A stretch of 64,000 nucleotides of DNA from Hyperoodon ampullatus (lineage: Eukaryota > Chordata > Mammalia > Artiodactyla > Ziphiidae), in NCBI GenBank assembly GCA_949752795.1, contig OX457070.1, forward strand, positions 31,132,288-31,196,287, given 5' to 3'. Shown piece by piece: positions 10,200-20,880 of the stretch (the stretch's first letter is position 1; each line of letters starts with the position of its first letter). The translations under genes and the position numbers were made by a program. The notes under the pieces are model-generated. The model saw nothing but the letters and a program-made list of their open reading frames with translations. It did no database searches and had not been told where the DNA came from.

Positions 10200-10750
10200 T
10201 TCAGTGTAAATTTAATCTTGAGAAAAGTGGAAATAGAACATGTTATTTTTAAACCACTAGAGCAAAAAAGGAAACAAAAAACTTCTTTAATCAGCAAAAC
10301 TTAAAGATGAAGGAAAAAGAAGAAACAATGCAATGATAGCTCATAGAAAAAAAAGGTAACAGGAATGGGAACAGTTATCAGTTATCAAATATCAGGTAAC
10401 AAAATAAAGGTGGTTATATTAAAATAGCCTATTAAATGTAGAGACAGATTGAGTTAGAGAATAAATTTCAGTTATTTGATGTACACAAGAGACACACACA
10501 CAAATGACACAGAAAAACTGAAAATAAACAACTTATAACCAAAAAAAGATAGAGAGGTCAATATTAATTTCTAGAAAAATAGATTCTAATAGGGAAGCCA
10601 TTATATGGCTAAAGAGGGACATAACATGTTGTTGAAAGATATAGTCCATTGGGAAGTTAAAATCATTATGAACTATTGAGGACATTTCATATTCATTTAA
10701 TATAATATTCATGCACTCTCCCAGATTTCTTAGCCCCTTGCAGTTAAATG
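10200..10750 (+). mobile_element. Old LINE-1 ORF2 5' part, plus orientation
   Basis: Plus-strand resemblance to the early ORF2 region: ATGTACACAAGAGACACACA, AATGACACAGAAAAACTGAA, CTAGAAAAATAGATTCTAAT and AGAGGGACATAACATG. It is very diverged and has no intact frame. Its orientation is opposite to the adjacent minus-strand L1, so it may be the inverted 5' part of the same insertion. The 240 bp to its left (9961-10199) were not assigned. Confidence 0.5.
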
Positions 10751-11029
10751 TGCTATAAACTAGTTCTGACCAGCAGGCTTTAACTAGTGCCACTAGTTAG
10801 AGTGCCACTTCCAAGGCAGGTATTTAAGAACTGGGGTGCGACTTCCATTGCTGTCTTACAAATTGCTTAAGGTTAACAGCCATGCTATTTAAATGTACTT
10901 AGCATTAACTATACTTTATTTTTATCTACCACTATTTTTTAAAACAATCCTTTCTCTTTCTTAGATTCATTTTCCATCTTAATATTGTCTATACTTATAT
11001 AATCTGTTCAGAAAAGCTTTCTGAATTTT

Positions 11030-11350
11030 AAAACATCTGAGGACTCATGTGTATGAAAATGTCTTTATTTGACCCTGACACTTAAATGATAGTTTATTTG
11101 AGAATTCTTGGTTCATAATTAATGGTATTTCATGAGAACTTTGAAGACATTGCTCCATGGCCCTCTAGAGCTTAGTTACAGAGGAGAAGCCTTATGCCAG
11201 GCAGATTCTTGTTCTTCTGAACATAACCTTTTTTTACCCTCTCTATTGATTATTGAAAATTTTCTCTTAAACGCTGGAGTTCAGAGATTCCTCCAGACAT
11301 GCTGAAATTATTTGTTTTCTTTTTTCCCTTTTCCTTTCCTCCCTCCTTCC
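11030..11350 (-). mobile_element. Ancient LINE-1/HAL1-like relic
   Basis: GAAAATGTCTTTATTTGACC, AGAATTCTTGGTTCATAATT and GAAGACATTGCTCCATGGCC are the reverse complement of a block seen in plus orientation near 26600-26740 (AGACATTGAGCAATCC, AATTCTATACCTAGC). Both belong to the same old LINE family. A C/T-rich stretch follows at 11316-11380. Confidence 0.5.
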
Positions 11351-11379
11351 TTCTTTCCTTTTCACCTTCCCTTCACTCT

Positions 11380-12780
11380 GTCAACTATTGATTTCCATTG
11401 AATGTTTGGCAAGACTTCATGGCACTTCATATTTTTAGATGAGTGCATATAAACAGACAGAATTGACAACTCAGATATGTTTTTTTCTAGTGCAAATGGA
11501 AATCCCTGTTTCTCTTGATGATCACTACGCTTCTGGTTGGTGGTGTTGGTGCTCGTTCTGGAATGAAGAACAGTTATGGGTCCTGGTAGGCTAGACGTCC
11601 CTTTAGGGCAACCAGTAGTTTGTCTTCAGATGAAGGTTAGGATCTTCCCTTGAGGTAGCCCAAAATATTTAGGGAATTGCTTTGTTCCAGCCCCAGTGTC
11701 TACTCTGAGACTCCTGTGTCAAAATTCCCAAAGTGCAGAGCTGCACTTGAGGTCAAAGCCAGCACCAGGCACTCTACCTGGGCAGGAACACCATTCCTCC
11801 ATTCTTAAAACATTGCCCAGGCCTATCACCTATTCCTTCTTCTATCCCTACTGCCTCTGATCATTGGATTGTTTTAGAGTTCTTTCTTGGAGGACTTATT
11901 TCCTTTCTGGAAATCTGGATTCTTTAGATCTGTTTCCATCTGCTTTTTCTAGAAGATTCTCAAGGTTCTGATTTGCTAGTGGCAACTCTTGGTTTTTCAG
12001 CTCTGCTAAAATTTATTTTGTTTGCACATTTCCTCTGTCATGTCCATGGAATTTGGAGAATGTGACCAGGCAAACACTTTTCTTCAGTCAGCCATTTGAA
12101 ACCTTCATTTGGTCTTCCTCACTCAAATAAGTTTGAGATCATTTTTCTGGACAAGCCACCTCCAAAATATTCTGCTTTGTAATAAAGGTCAGGCAGCTAG
12201 AGTTACAGAAGAAAACTAAGTTATTATCCCCACCCCCAAATTAAAATAGCCTTATTGTCCAGAATAGACAAAAATAAAAAAGAAAATTAAAAAAATCTAA
12301 AATTCTACCAACGTATTCATGTTAACAATTTGATGTGAATAGTTTTGAGTTGTTTATATACACAGAGAAAAGTACTTTTCTCCATAAATTGAGGTTGTAA
12401 TCTCCAATACAACTAATATTTATCATGCACTTAGTATATATCTCAGGTACTTTGCTGAGATTTTTTTATTATTTTATTTTTACTTTATTTTATCTAGTCA
12501 ATTTTCTCACTCATCCTTCTAACAGCCCTTCACACTTGAGATTATTATTAGTCCCTCTTTTGATGCTCATTGAGCGTAAGTCGCTTGCCCACATTCATCT
12601 ATTACTTTTAAGCACTACATTCTACTACTACCTAATATGTATATTGTTTTATAACCAGTTTTGGAAAACAAATCCATGGATGCCTTTTCATATCAATAAC
12701 TATGTATCTATATCATAAATGGTAATTGCTCCATAAGATTATATCTTATGTATATTCTCTAATTTATTTTTCCAGAATAA
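11380..12780. other. Single-copy or unrecognised DNA
   Basis: Largely AT-rich with no confidently named repeat. The first 700 bp may be further degraded LINE sequence. A 97-codon plus frame at 12425-12718 is hydrophobic (Leu/Phe/Tyr-rich) because of T-rich composition and is not supported as a gene. Confidence 0.4.
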
Positions 12781-12784
12781 ACAG

Positions 12785-12925
12785 TGCAGTATTGCAAACT
12801 ATGCACCAAATTGTATCAAACACTTACCATGAGTCAGGCATTGTGCTGGGCACTGGAGATAAGTAAGACATGGTCTCTGACCAGGTGGGGTTTACATTCT
12901 AGTGTGGGGCCTACACAATTACAAA
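12785..12925 (-). repeat. L2-like LINE relic
   Basis: The pattern GTCAGGCATTGTGCTGGGCA, CTGGAGATAAGTAAGACATG, then GTTTACATTCTAGTGTGGGG follows the minus-strand L2 consensus in order and spacing. Confidence 0.6.
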
Positions 12926-12954
12926 TGATGACACAAAAGACTGTTTAATTACAA

Positions 12955-13008
12955 ATGTGATCATATGATATCACTTATATGTGGAATCTAAAAAAATGAT
13001 ACAAATAA
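12955..13008 (+). mobile_element. Short LINE-1 3'-UTR fragment
   Basis: ATATGATATCACTTATATGT and GGAATCTAAAAAAATGATAC are typical of the L1 3' region on the plus strand. Only about 50 bp remain. Confidence 0.6.
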
Positions 13009-13109
13009 TTTCTTACATGATTAAAAGCGTTTTATAGTATCAATAAAAATTAAAGAATAAAGTCTATTTTACCTTTAAAAACACTGCCTATGATACGTGG
13101 ACTGTAAAA

Positions 13110-13400
13110 ACATCTTTAAACTGATTTCTAGTTGCATTTTACTGTAATCAGAAAAAATACTCTGCATGATATTCTTTGAAATTTGTTAGATCTGTCTTAT
13201 GGATAAGAACATAATCTTGTTTTGCAAATGATCTATGTAATCTATTCATCTATCTAATCTATCTAGTCGTATTATTCAAATCTTCCACATGCTTACTGAT
13301 TTTTTTTTTTTTGGTATACTAGATTAATCAATTACTCATAAAGCTGTGTTGAACTTTCTCACTATAATCGGGATTTGTTTATTGGTCAAATAAAACTGTA
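13110..13400 (-). mobile_element. Ancient LINE-1 ORF2 relic
   Basis: Weak minus-strand resemblance to old L1 ORF2: TTTTACTGTAATCAGAAAAA, AACATAATCTTGTTTTGC and CACTATAATCGGGATTTG. A T run lies at 13301-13312. No frame remains. Confidence 0.4.
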
Positions 13401-14250
13401 CTACTATTTTTAAAAATGTGAGAGATACTAGATCCTAGTGTAGGCTCAGCTTGTGAGATGGTCTGACCTGGGAGGTGTGAGCAGCCATCTCTGAGGAACT
13501 GATGTAGCAGAGGGAAGTTTTGCTCTTACTTGTTGGGCCTTTGGTGGGCTTTCTGACTCTATAGCTTAGTCTGCAAGATAGCATTAAGTAGAATCCAATC
13601 TAAGAAGCCTTTGAGAACATACTAACCTAAGGACATTCTTACTAAGAATCCCTGGGATTAAAATCTCCTTGCTGTGCACAAATCATCTGAATGAATTAAA
13701 CATGTAATTGAAAGGCTCATCTTGTGCTACTCGAATGCATGGCTGTACCAGAAATAAAATGAAAAAGAAATCATTTTCTCTTTCAAATAAATATTATATA
13801 CTGTGGGCCTCACTGGTTCCATTAGCACTATCCAATTGCACAGAGGTGACTATATTATTTATGACACATGCAGATACTAAGAGGCTCCTTCAACTTAAGG
13901 TGGATAAGCACTGTAAGATCATTTCCATCTTTACTCAACCACCCATTATTTCTAGAGTCCTCTCCTTCTAAAACCTACAGACTGGTGGTTGTTTTTGAGA
14001 CACCAGAGCAAGCAGCCATTTTCAAAGGATGTTTGCTTGCTCAAAATAGCCCATCATGACACTGGTATGAGAATGCTTTGTTGTACTCTAGTTGGGTCAT
14101 GATTTTGTTTGCAGGTTACCTTTCTTAAGCACTCAGGGTGTGTTGTCAGTAAATAAAATGCCAGTCAAATTAGTCACTGACTCTGCAATAAATTCTGAAA
14201 AGCTACAAAGGGAATCCAGTTAAGAAAGTCCATATCATCTCCCTCTACAA
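13401..14250. other. Single-copy DNA
   Basis: No repeat was recognised. Two overlapping plus frames (13708-13971, 87 codons; 13868-14059, 63 codons) have no family resemblance. Confidence 0.45.
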
Positions 14251-14273
14251 TATGATAAAAATGGAAAGAACAG

Positions 14274-15000
14274 ATGTACATGTGGCCAACAGGCACATGA
14301 AAAGATGCTCAATATCACGAATTATTAGAGAAATGCAAATCAAAACTACAGTGAGGTACCACCTCACACCAGTCAGAGTGGCCATCATCAAAAATCTACA
14401 AATAATAAATGCTAGAGAGAGTGTGGAGAAAAGGGAACCCTCCTACACTGTTGGTGGGAATGGAAATTGTGCAGCCACTATGGAGAACAGTATGGAGCTT
14501 CCTAAAGAAAACTAAAAATGGAGTTGCCGTATGATCTAGCAATCCCACTGCTGGGCATATACCCAGAAAAGACAAAAACTCTAATTCAAAAAGATGCACG
14601 CACCCCAATGTTCATAGCAGCACTATTTACAACAGCCAAGACATGGAAGCAACCTAAGTGTCCATCAACAGATGAATGGATAAAGAAGATGTGGTATATA
14701 TATACAATCGAATACTACTCAGCCATAAAAAAGAATTAAATAATGCCATTTCAGCAACATGGATAGATCTTGAGATGATCATACTAAGTGAAGTAAGTCA
14801 GATAGAGAAAGGCAAATATATGCCATCACGTATATGTGGAATCTAAAAAAATAATACAGATGAACTTGTTTACAAAACAGAAACGGACTCACAGACATAG
14901 AAAACAAACATATGGTCAGTAAAGGGGAAAGGGTCGGGGAGGGATAAAACAGAGTATGGGATTAACAGATACACAGTACTATACATAAAATAGATAAATA
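14274..15000 (+). mobile_element. 5'-truncated LINE-1 with ORF2 C-terminal remnant
   Basis: This covers the end of ORF2 and part of the 3' UTR. The frame at 14518-14739 gives 73 codons including [24 protein letters not shown] and YYSAIKKN, the usual C-terminal end of L1 ORF2p. Upstream ORF2 sequence (14274-14515) is in a different frame, so the protein is broken. A probable 15-bp TSD lies at 14259-14273 and 15001-15015 (AAATGGAAAGAACAG vs AAATGGAAGGAATAG). It is a dead fragment. Confidence 0.9.
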
Positions 15001-15199
15001 AAATGGAAGGAATAGTTACTATTCACTGAGCATGCACAATATATCATGGACTTCACACACATTTCTAATCTTCCGAGGAAATTGGGGATCAATGATGTTA
15101 AATGATTTGCTTAATGCTACTCTGTAAAAAGTAGAGCTAGGATTTGAATACAGATCTTTCCCGCATCAAACATAAGCTTTTCCTACCTGGGGTGGTTTA

Positions 15200-15990
15200 A
15201 AGAAATGGCTTCAAAATCTTGACTCTTTTAACATTGAGCCGTTTGTCTACATGCCCTCCCTTTAAATCTGGGTGGACTTGGACTGCTGCAACCAGTAGAC
15301 TACAACGTAAGTGATGCTATATGACTTTTGAAGCTGGGTCACAGAAAGCCATGAGCTTCTGCTTTATTTGCTGGAACATTTGGAACCCTGAGCCACCAGG
15401 TAAGAAGTCTTCTATTCAGATGCCACCATGCTGGGTAGAAGCCCAAAACACATGGAGTAGCCATATTTGTAAGCATCACAGCTATAGTTGACAGTTCTGG
15501 CTAAGCCCAAACTTTGAGACATCCCAGTCCAGGTACTAGACATGCAACTGAAGCTCTAGATGATTCCAGTCCTCATCATTCAATTACCTCCAAAAGTTCA
15601 AATCTTCCCTGCTGAAGCTCAGACACTGAGAAGCACGGGCAGATCATCCTCATCAGGTCCTGTCCAAATTTCTTTCTTTTTTTTTTTTTTGCGGTATGCG
15701 GGCCTCTCACTGTTGTGGCCTCTCCCGTTGCTGAGCACAGGCTCTGGACGCGCAGGCTCAGCGGCCATGTCTCACAGGCCCAGCCGCTCCGTGGCATGTG
15801 GGATCCTCCAGGACCGGGGCACGAACCCGTATCCCCTGCATCAGCAGGTGGACTCTCAACCACTGCGCCACCAGGGAAGCCCCTGTCCAAATTTCTGACC
15901 ACAGAATCCTGAGCATAATAAAATCTTTGTTGTTTTATACCACTGAATTTGGGGTGATTTACTGTTCAGCAGTATTTTGCAGAGTCGGGA
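15200..15990 (+). mobile_element. MLT1-type MaLR LTR interrupted by CHR SINE
   Basis: Both sides of the SINE look like one MLT1-class LTR: AAATCTGGGTGGACTTGGAC and TCTAGATGATTCCAGTCCTC on the left, AATTTCTGACCACAGAATCC, TGAGCATAATAAAATCTTTG and ATACCACTGAATTTGGGGTG on the right. The AATAAAA polyadenylation-like motif is in the expected place. No internal retroviral sequence is present. A related LTR is at 56280-56680. Confidence 0.65.
15674..15881 (-). mobile_element. CHR-type SINE (short, young form)
   Basis: About 208 bp. The minus strand reads GGGGCTTCCCTGGTGGCGCA, a box A TGGCGCAGTGGTTGAGAG, a box B GGGTTCGTGCCCC, then the tRNA-unrelated body and an A tail of 14. A perfect 15-bp TSD (CCTGTCCAAATTTCT) lies at 15659-15673 and 15882-15896. 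RNA polymerase III boxes look intact. Confidence 0.95.
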
Positions 15991-17443
15991 CGGATCTTGG
16001 GTGTCTACTAAGCTACCTTCTACCTAATAACCAGAATCTCACCTATTTCTAGTTGAGAGGTTGCACACTGGTGGTTAATGGCTAAATCTGGCATTCAGAA
16101 GGGTTTTGTTTGGCTCCCAGAATTGTGAGTTTTAACAATGATTAAATTTTACATGAAACCTGAATTTCCAGCTTCTCTGGGAAAATCAGAAGATCTGGAG
16201 ACACTGGGCTGGCATCGTGGTAAGAAAACGGTCCTGTGTTTCTGGGTAGCAACTACCTCTTTCATGTGGGCCTTTGCTCCAAGTGTTAGAGTCCTCAGCA
16301 CTCATGATTGCATTACTGGCCTTGCTGCCTGCCTGCTTACTGTGAGCATTTGTGTTTGTAGACTTGAGAGACAGATGATCTTAGAGACTGTTTTTGAGTG
16401 TTGAAAAATGCTTAAGAATGATTGTTTCTTCCACTTTTATCTTCTAAAATTCAAGTTCAGTTTGCATTATCATAATCTATTTTGCACGTTTAGTAATTAT
16501 AGTGATGACTGGAATACCTTTTAATGTTATAAAATAGTACAGTTTAAAATAAATATTAAATCCCAAATCTTATATTTAATCATCCATCTGTCATGATAAA
16601 GATGGAAGAGAAGTCAGCTAACTGTTTAATTAGGGAAAAAACCCCTCTATCTTGCACTCAGCTTTGAAAAAGAAGGCTATCCTTCAATTGTGGACTTAAT
16701 GTTGACTCTATTTAGGTCTTATGAATGGATTTGTTTTGGGGGAAGACCCTTCTTTACCAGAGCCCTTTCTGGAAGAGAATTTGGATTTTGGCATGGATCC
16801 ATCCCTCTGTGGTTCCTGAGTTGAAACCCAGCTCTTTTGTGTAGCCATGATAAGTCATTTGATTTAGGAGAGACATCAGGGAAAGTAGCAGCTATTTACT
16901 TTGCTAGGGTTAGTAGAATACTAATGTGACTGCTTGCTAAGAGTCTGAAGGGGTAAGAGGAAGAGAAAAAGAATTTTCATATTTACTGAACACTCAACTC
17001 AGACCAGAGCAGACTAACCCATATATTTTTTCATTGGCAGTCTGACAGAAGGAAATGTCTTAAATTTTTTTTTCACTTAAACTTCAAGATTAAAGAACAG
17101 GGGAAGTGATTACCAAGGGAAGTTGTGGAAACTCTTTGTCTAGAGATGTTTAATACAAAACAAAGCTTTCTAGACGGGAGAAATCATTCCAACTTTGGAG
17201 TGCGGCAGAGGCAGGCAATAAGGAAGGCCAAGGAAAACTTGACCTTTTGAAAACTCCATTAAAGCTTTAATAGCTGTTGTACATTTTGATCGGTGGCCAT
17301 AGACCCATAGCAGAAGGCTTTAACAAATTTGACTTGAAATTGGGTGTATATTGGATGGTCATTACTTATTACAGCTAATAGGTGTTTACTGTTAGCATTG
17401 TGTTCTTATGAGGCTAATGCAATTTTGACACCCACCCATGGCT
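15991..17443. other. Single-copy DNA
   Basis: No repeat was recognised. The stretch at 16980-17330 is compositionally even, lacks simple repeats and contains AATAGCTG, TTAAAGCTTTAA and TTGATCGG; it is a candidate conserved non-coding element. The 88-codon plus frame at 16138-16404 has no recognisable content. Confidence 0.45.
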
Positions 17444-17458
17444 TCAGATTATTTCTTT

Positions 17459-17671
17459 TTTTTTTTTTTTTTTTTTTTTGCGGTACGCGGGCCTCTCACT
17501 GTTGTGGCCTCTCCCGTTGCGGAGCACGGGCTCTGGATGCGCAGGCTCAGCGGCCATGGCTCACGGGCCCAGCCGCTCCACGGCATATGGGATCCTCCCA
17601 GACCGGGGCACGAACCCGTATCCCCTGCATCAGCAGGCGGACTCTCAACCACTGCGCCACCAGGGAGGCCC
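17459..17671 (-). mobile_element. CHR-type SINE (short, young form, long tail)
   Basis: About 213 bp with intact box A and box B on the minus strand. The 15-bp TSD TCAGATTATTTCTTT is perfect at 17444-17458 and 17672-17686. The tail is 24 uninterrupted A (T run 17456-17479 on plus, partly shared with the TSD). A long pure tail and a perfect TSD indicate a very recent insertion. Several frames drawn across it are translations of SINE sequence. Confidence 0.96.
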
Positions 17672-17686
17672 TCAGATTATTTCTTT

Positions 17687-18420
17687 GGCCCTGTTCAGCA
17701 CAATGTAAATCGCAAAGGGGACTGTCTACCTCATAGGCAAAATGACACATAACAATGCAATGGTTTTGGTTTCTGACTTTTACATTTAGGTTTCACATCT
17801 TAGGAGAACTGTTGAAGTCAGTACGTGGATACTTGCTGAGAGGGGTTCCAACAAGGAGCCATGGGTGCTGATTATGATAATGATTTTGGTCATTAGAAAT
17901 CAGCATTAAATGACTAACTCCAGAAAGTCATGGAGGGACACACAATGACACAGATTCTGTCCAGGAAACAAGCATTCCATTTTCTAGTATTCCAAAAAAT
18001 GAAACAGTAGTACAACTTTCTTCCCATTTAGTGGCTATGTGAATCTTCTTCCTTCCTTTCAAAGAAATGTTAATCCAGTCCTTTATATCTGATGACTGAT
18101 GCCTGTCCCACTGTGGTGGATGCTGTGATGTACTTGCCTTCTTCAGGAATGAAAAGCTTCATTCCCCAGGCTGACACTGGCAGTGAATTAGAATTGCATG
18201 CTGGTGGAAAAGAATGCAGGTGCTGAGAAATACTGGGGCAGGATTAACTATAAGAAGATGGAACTGTGTGTCTATTGTTATCTGATGTTCTGGAAAAAGA
18301 TAATAGGAAGCAAACGATTAATCAGCAATTAAAAGCTAAGTGTGAAATCTAGAGGGCCCTCATGGTAGCATATAAATAGGCTTTCATCTCTTTCTGGGGA
18401 TGGTAAAGGGAGGCAGTACT
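17687..18420. other. Single-copy DNA
   Basis: No repeat family was recognised and no open frame of note occurs. Nothing distinctive seen. Confidence 0.45.
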
Positions 18421-18536
18421 AGGGTGACCAACTATCCTGGATTGTTTGGGACTCAGGGGCTTCCCATTATGTGGGGCATTCAGTTTTCAAACCTGGAAAG
18501 CCCAGGAAGACTGAGATAAGTTGGTCATCCTAAGTG
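18420..18536. mobile_element. Palindromic MER-type DNA transposon relic
   Basis: The two ends are near inverted repeats: AGGGTGACCAACTATCCTGG at the left and AAGTTGGTCATCCT at the right, with CTTTCCAGG-like complementarity in between. The short, nearly self-complementary layout fits a small non-autonomous DNA transposon. The exact family was not assigned. Confidence 0.6.
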
Positions 18537-18736
18537 ATAAAGAAAAACGGACCAGGCCCAGTGATGCACTGGCAGAAATGAGTGCCAGTCTTCAAGATCT
18601 AAAGATGCAAGATATTTCCCATCATATTCCCATTTAATTCATCAGACTGACACCTGAGAAATCCAGACAAATCCTGGAGACCGGTAGTAGACTACTGCAA
18701 ACTCACCCAAGTAGTAGCTCTGATTTCTACTGTGGT

Positions 18737-19094
18737 CTTTTTAAAAAAAAAATAAAAATAAATAAAAATAAAAATATATATATATATATTTATTTATTTA
18801 TTTATTTTTGGCTGTGTTGGGTCTTCATTGCTGAGTGCGGGCTTTCTGTAGTTGCAGTGAGTAGGGGCTACTCTTTGTTGCAGTGCGTGGGCTTCTCATT
18901 GCGGTGGCTTCTCTCATTGTGGAGCACGGGCTGTAGGTGGGTGGGCTTCAGTAATTGTGGCTTGTGGGCTCAGTAGTTGTGGTGCATGGGCTTAGTTGCT
19001 CCACAGCATGTGGGATCTTCCTGGACCAGGGTTCAAACCCATGTCCCCTGCATTGGCAAGCATATTCTTAACCACTGTGCCACCAGGGAAGTCC
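18737..19094 (-). mobile_element. CHR-type SINE (long, older form)
   Basis: About 358 bp including a complex AT-rich tail (18743-18819). The minus strand starts GGGACTTCCCTGGTGGCACA and has a mutated box B (GGGTTTGAACCC). Extra internal units (GCTTCTCATTGCGGTGGC) are present as in the copies at 6830 and 24070. A 10-bp TSD CTACTGTGGT lies at 18727-18736 and 19095-19104. Confidence 0.92.
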
Positions 19095-19387
19095 CTACTG
19101 TGGTATTTTTTGCCGAAACAGATCAACACAACCTTGGGTACAATGTATGAGAGGTCATTGATCTGTCAATTGCATTCTTTTCTGGTCTTCTCAAAAAGGA
19201 TCAGAAACAGCTGCTATTCACTTGCAATGGACAACAGTATCCATTTACAGTCTCACCCTAGAACTATGTTAATGCTCCTACTCTCTGATGTAGGATAGTC
19301 AAAAGAGACCTGGGCTGTTTTGTGGAAAGAGTATTGATTAAGGTGTGTTCAATCTGAATTGTATAGCTGAAAGTCAGATAATTTTTT

Positions 19388-19585
19388 TTTTTTGCGGTAC
19401 TCGGGCCTCTCACTGTTATGGCCTCTCCCGTTGTGGAGCACAGACTCCGGACGCACAGGCTCAGCGGCCATGGCTCACAGGCCCAGCCACTCCGCGGCAT
19501 GTGGGATCCTCCTGGACCGGGGCACGAACCCGTGTCCCCTGCATCGGCAGGCGGACTCTCAACCACTGCGCCACCAGGGAAGCCC
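19388..19585 (-). mobile_element. CHR-type SINE (short, young form)
   Basis: About 200 bp with an intact GGGTTCGTGCCCC box B on the minus strand and a 12-A tail (T run 19382-19393) that merges with the TSD. The TSD CAGATAATTTTTT lies at 19375-19387 and 19586-19598. Frames drawn here are SINE translations. Confidence 0.94.
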
Positions 19586-19598
19586 CAGATAATTTTTT

Positions 19599-20528
19599 AA
19601 TAGAGGTGTGAGAAGACGGATCAGCTACATCCTGAGGAACAGAAATTTCCTTCACTGAGAGAGTCCTACCATGAACTAGCTGCCTCTTGTCATGGCCATT
19701 ACAGAAAGGAGCCATGTTTCTGATGGAGGTAGTTGGAACTGTCAACCATAAGATTCTCTGATTTGGAAATAGAGGGTGAGGAAGAGTGAAGTCGGTGAGG
19801 TTGGGATGTAAACTTTGCAAGAACACCTTCAGGTGGTTATTTTGAGTCAGGAGCCAAGAAGTACTCAAGTTCCCATCATCTAACGGCATGCACTTAAACA
19901 CAGTGGAGATGGTATATTTGTCAGAAAGGAATCAATCTCTTGGAAGTCTACTTTAAGAACATTTCATCCTCTTCTGGTTATCTCTTGTTGAAAGCTCTTT
20001 ATAACCTAATAGCATTTTGGCTTTATCTCTTATTCCACTTACTGCTGTGGTGACCAGTTCAGTACAGATTTCCAGCAATTTCATGGGTGCCACTCTCAGG
20101 ATAGTGCTATGCTCCTCACTGTGCATCTTTTCCACTGCTGCAGCACAGGGTTCTTTAGGAATTGCTTGGCTCTCATGCATGTGGATGGGCCAACTCTTGA
20201 CCAATGGACAATAGGAGCTGATGGAACAATGCTTCCCTAGTGGACAACATGGGCATCACACATGATCCCACAGGACCCAGTACCCAGTCTCATATAACAG
20301 GGGCCAACTCAATAATTCATCCTTATGTTGGCTCTTTCTTCTTCTTTCTTTCCTCTTGCTTCCCACTTCTGCCTCTTGAGATCACACCCCCAGATAAACA
20401 ACTTCCATGTAAGCCTTTGTCTCAGGCTCTTCTTTGGGGGAAATGCAGCCTATATGCTGTAACATGATAGATAGGTGCTCCCAGCTAGATGTTACCTGGA
20501 ACTACATTGTTAGCATACATTCTCTACT
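19599..20528. other. Unassigned block with an odd minus-strand frame
   Basis: No repeat was named with confidence; 20190-20460 may be an old LTR (CCCCCAGATAAACAACTTCC, TTTGTCTCAGGCTCTTCTTT). The minus strand at 19953-20204 encodes 83 codons of even composition (containing SEEHSTILRVAPMKLLEI) that looks less random than its neighbours. I cannot link it to a family. Confidence 0.35.
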
Positions 20529-20554
20529 CTGTGTGTGTGTGTGTGTGTGTGTGT
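20529..20554. repeat. (TG)n microsatellite
   Basis: An uninterrupted run of about 12-13 TG units preceded by CTCTACTCTG. Confidence 0.95.
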
Positions 20555-20659
20555 CCTTCTCTGTTCTCACTTGTTTTCTAAGCTACATAAAACAAGGCAA
20601 AGGAGGTAAAGCTTCATTTTGAGCAAGATATACATTTGAGGAATAATAGCAGTGAACAG

Positions 20660-20880
20660 TTTTTGGATTGGTCCTTATCTGCCAAGCACTGTTCTAAGCA
20701 GTTTATATATATGACCTAACTTTACTAAATCCTATGGGGGAGGCACTATTATTGTTCCTACTTATACACAGGGAAATGGAGGCTGAGAGAATTTTAGTAA
20801 CTTTAAGTGGCTTGGCTGGAGAATGGCGAAGCTGATCTGATTCCATTGTCTGATGTCAGAGCAGAGCTCTTAAATACTAG
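20660..20880 (-). repeat. MIR SINE relic
   Basis: Near full-length minus-strand MIR: GCCAAGCACTGTTCTAAGCA, GAGGCACTATTATTGTTCCT, AGGGAAATGGAGGCTGAGAG and GCAGAGCTCTTAAATACT, in the expected order. Confidence 0.82.

Noticed and set aside
14518..14739. Reverse-transcriptase-like protein end as a possible gene
   Set aside because: It is the C-terminal remnant of L1 ORF2 in a 5'-truncated L1 with a frame break upstream.
17344..17752. Overlapping frames of 60-130 codons, with similar ones at 15560-15912, 19264-19611, 37220-37619, 40625-40977 and 55443-55733
   Set aside because: All are translations of CHR SINE copies; the same peptide strings recur at each SINE.
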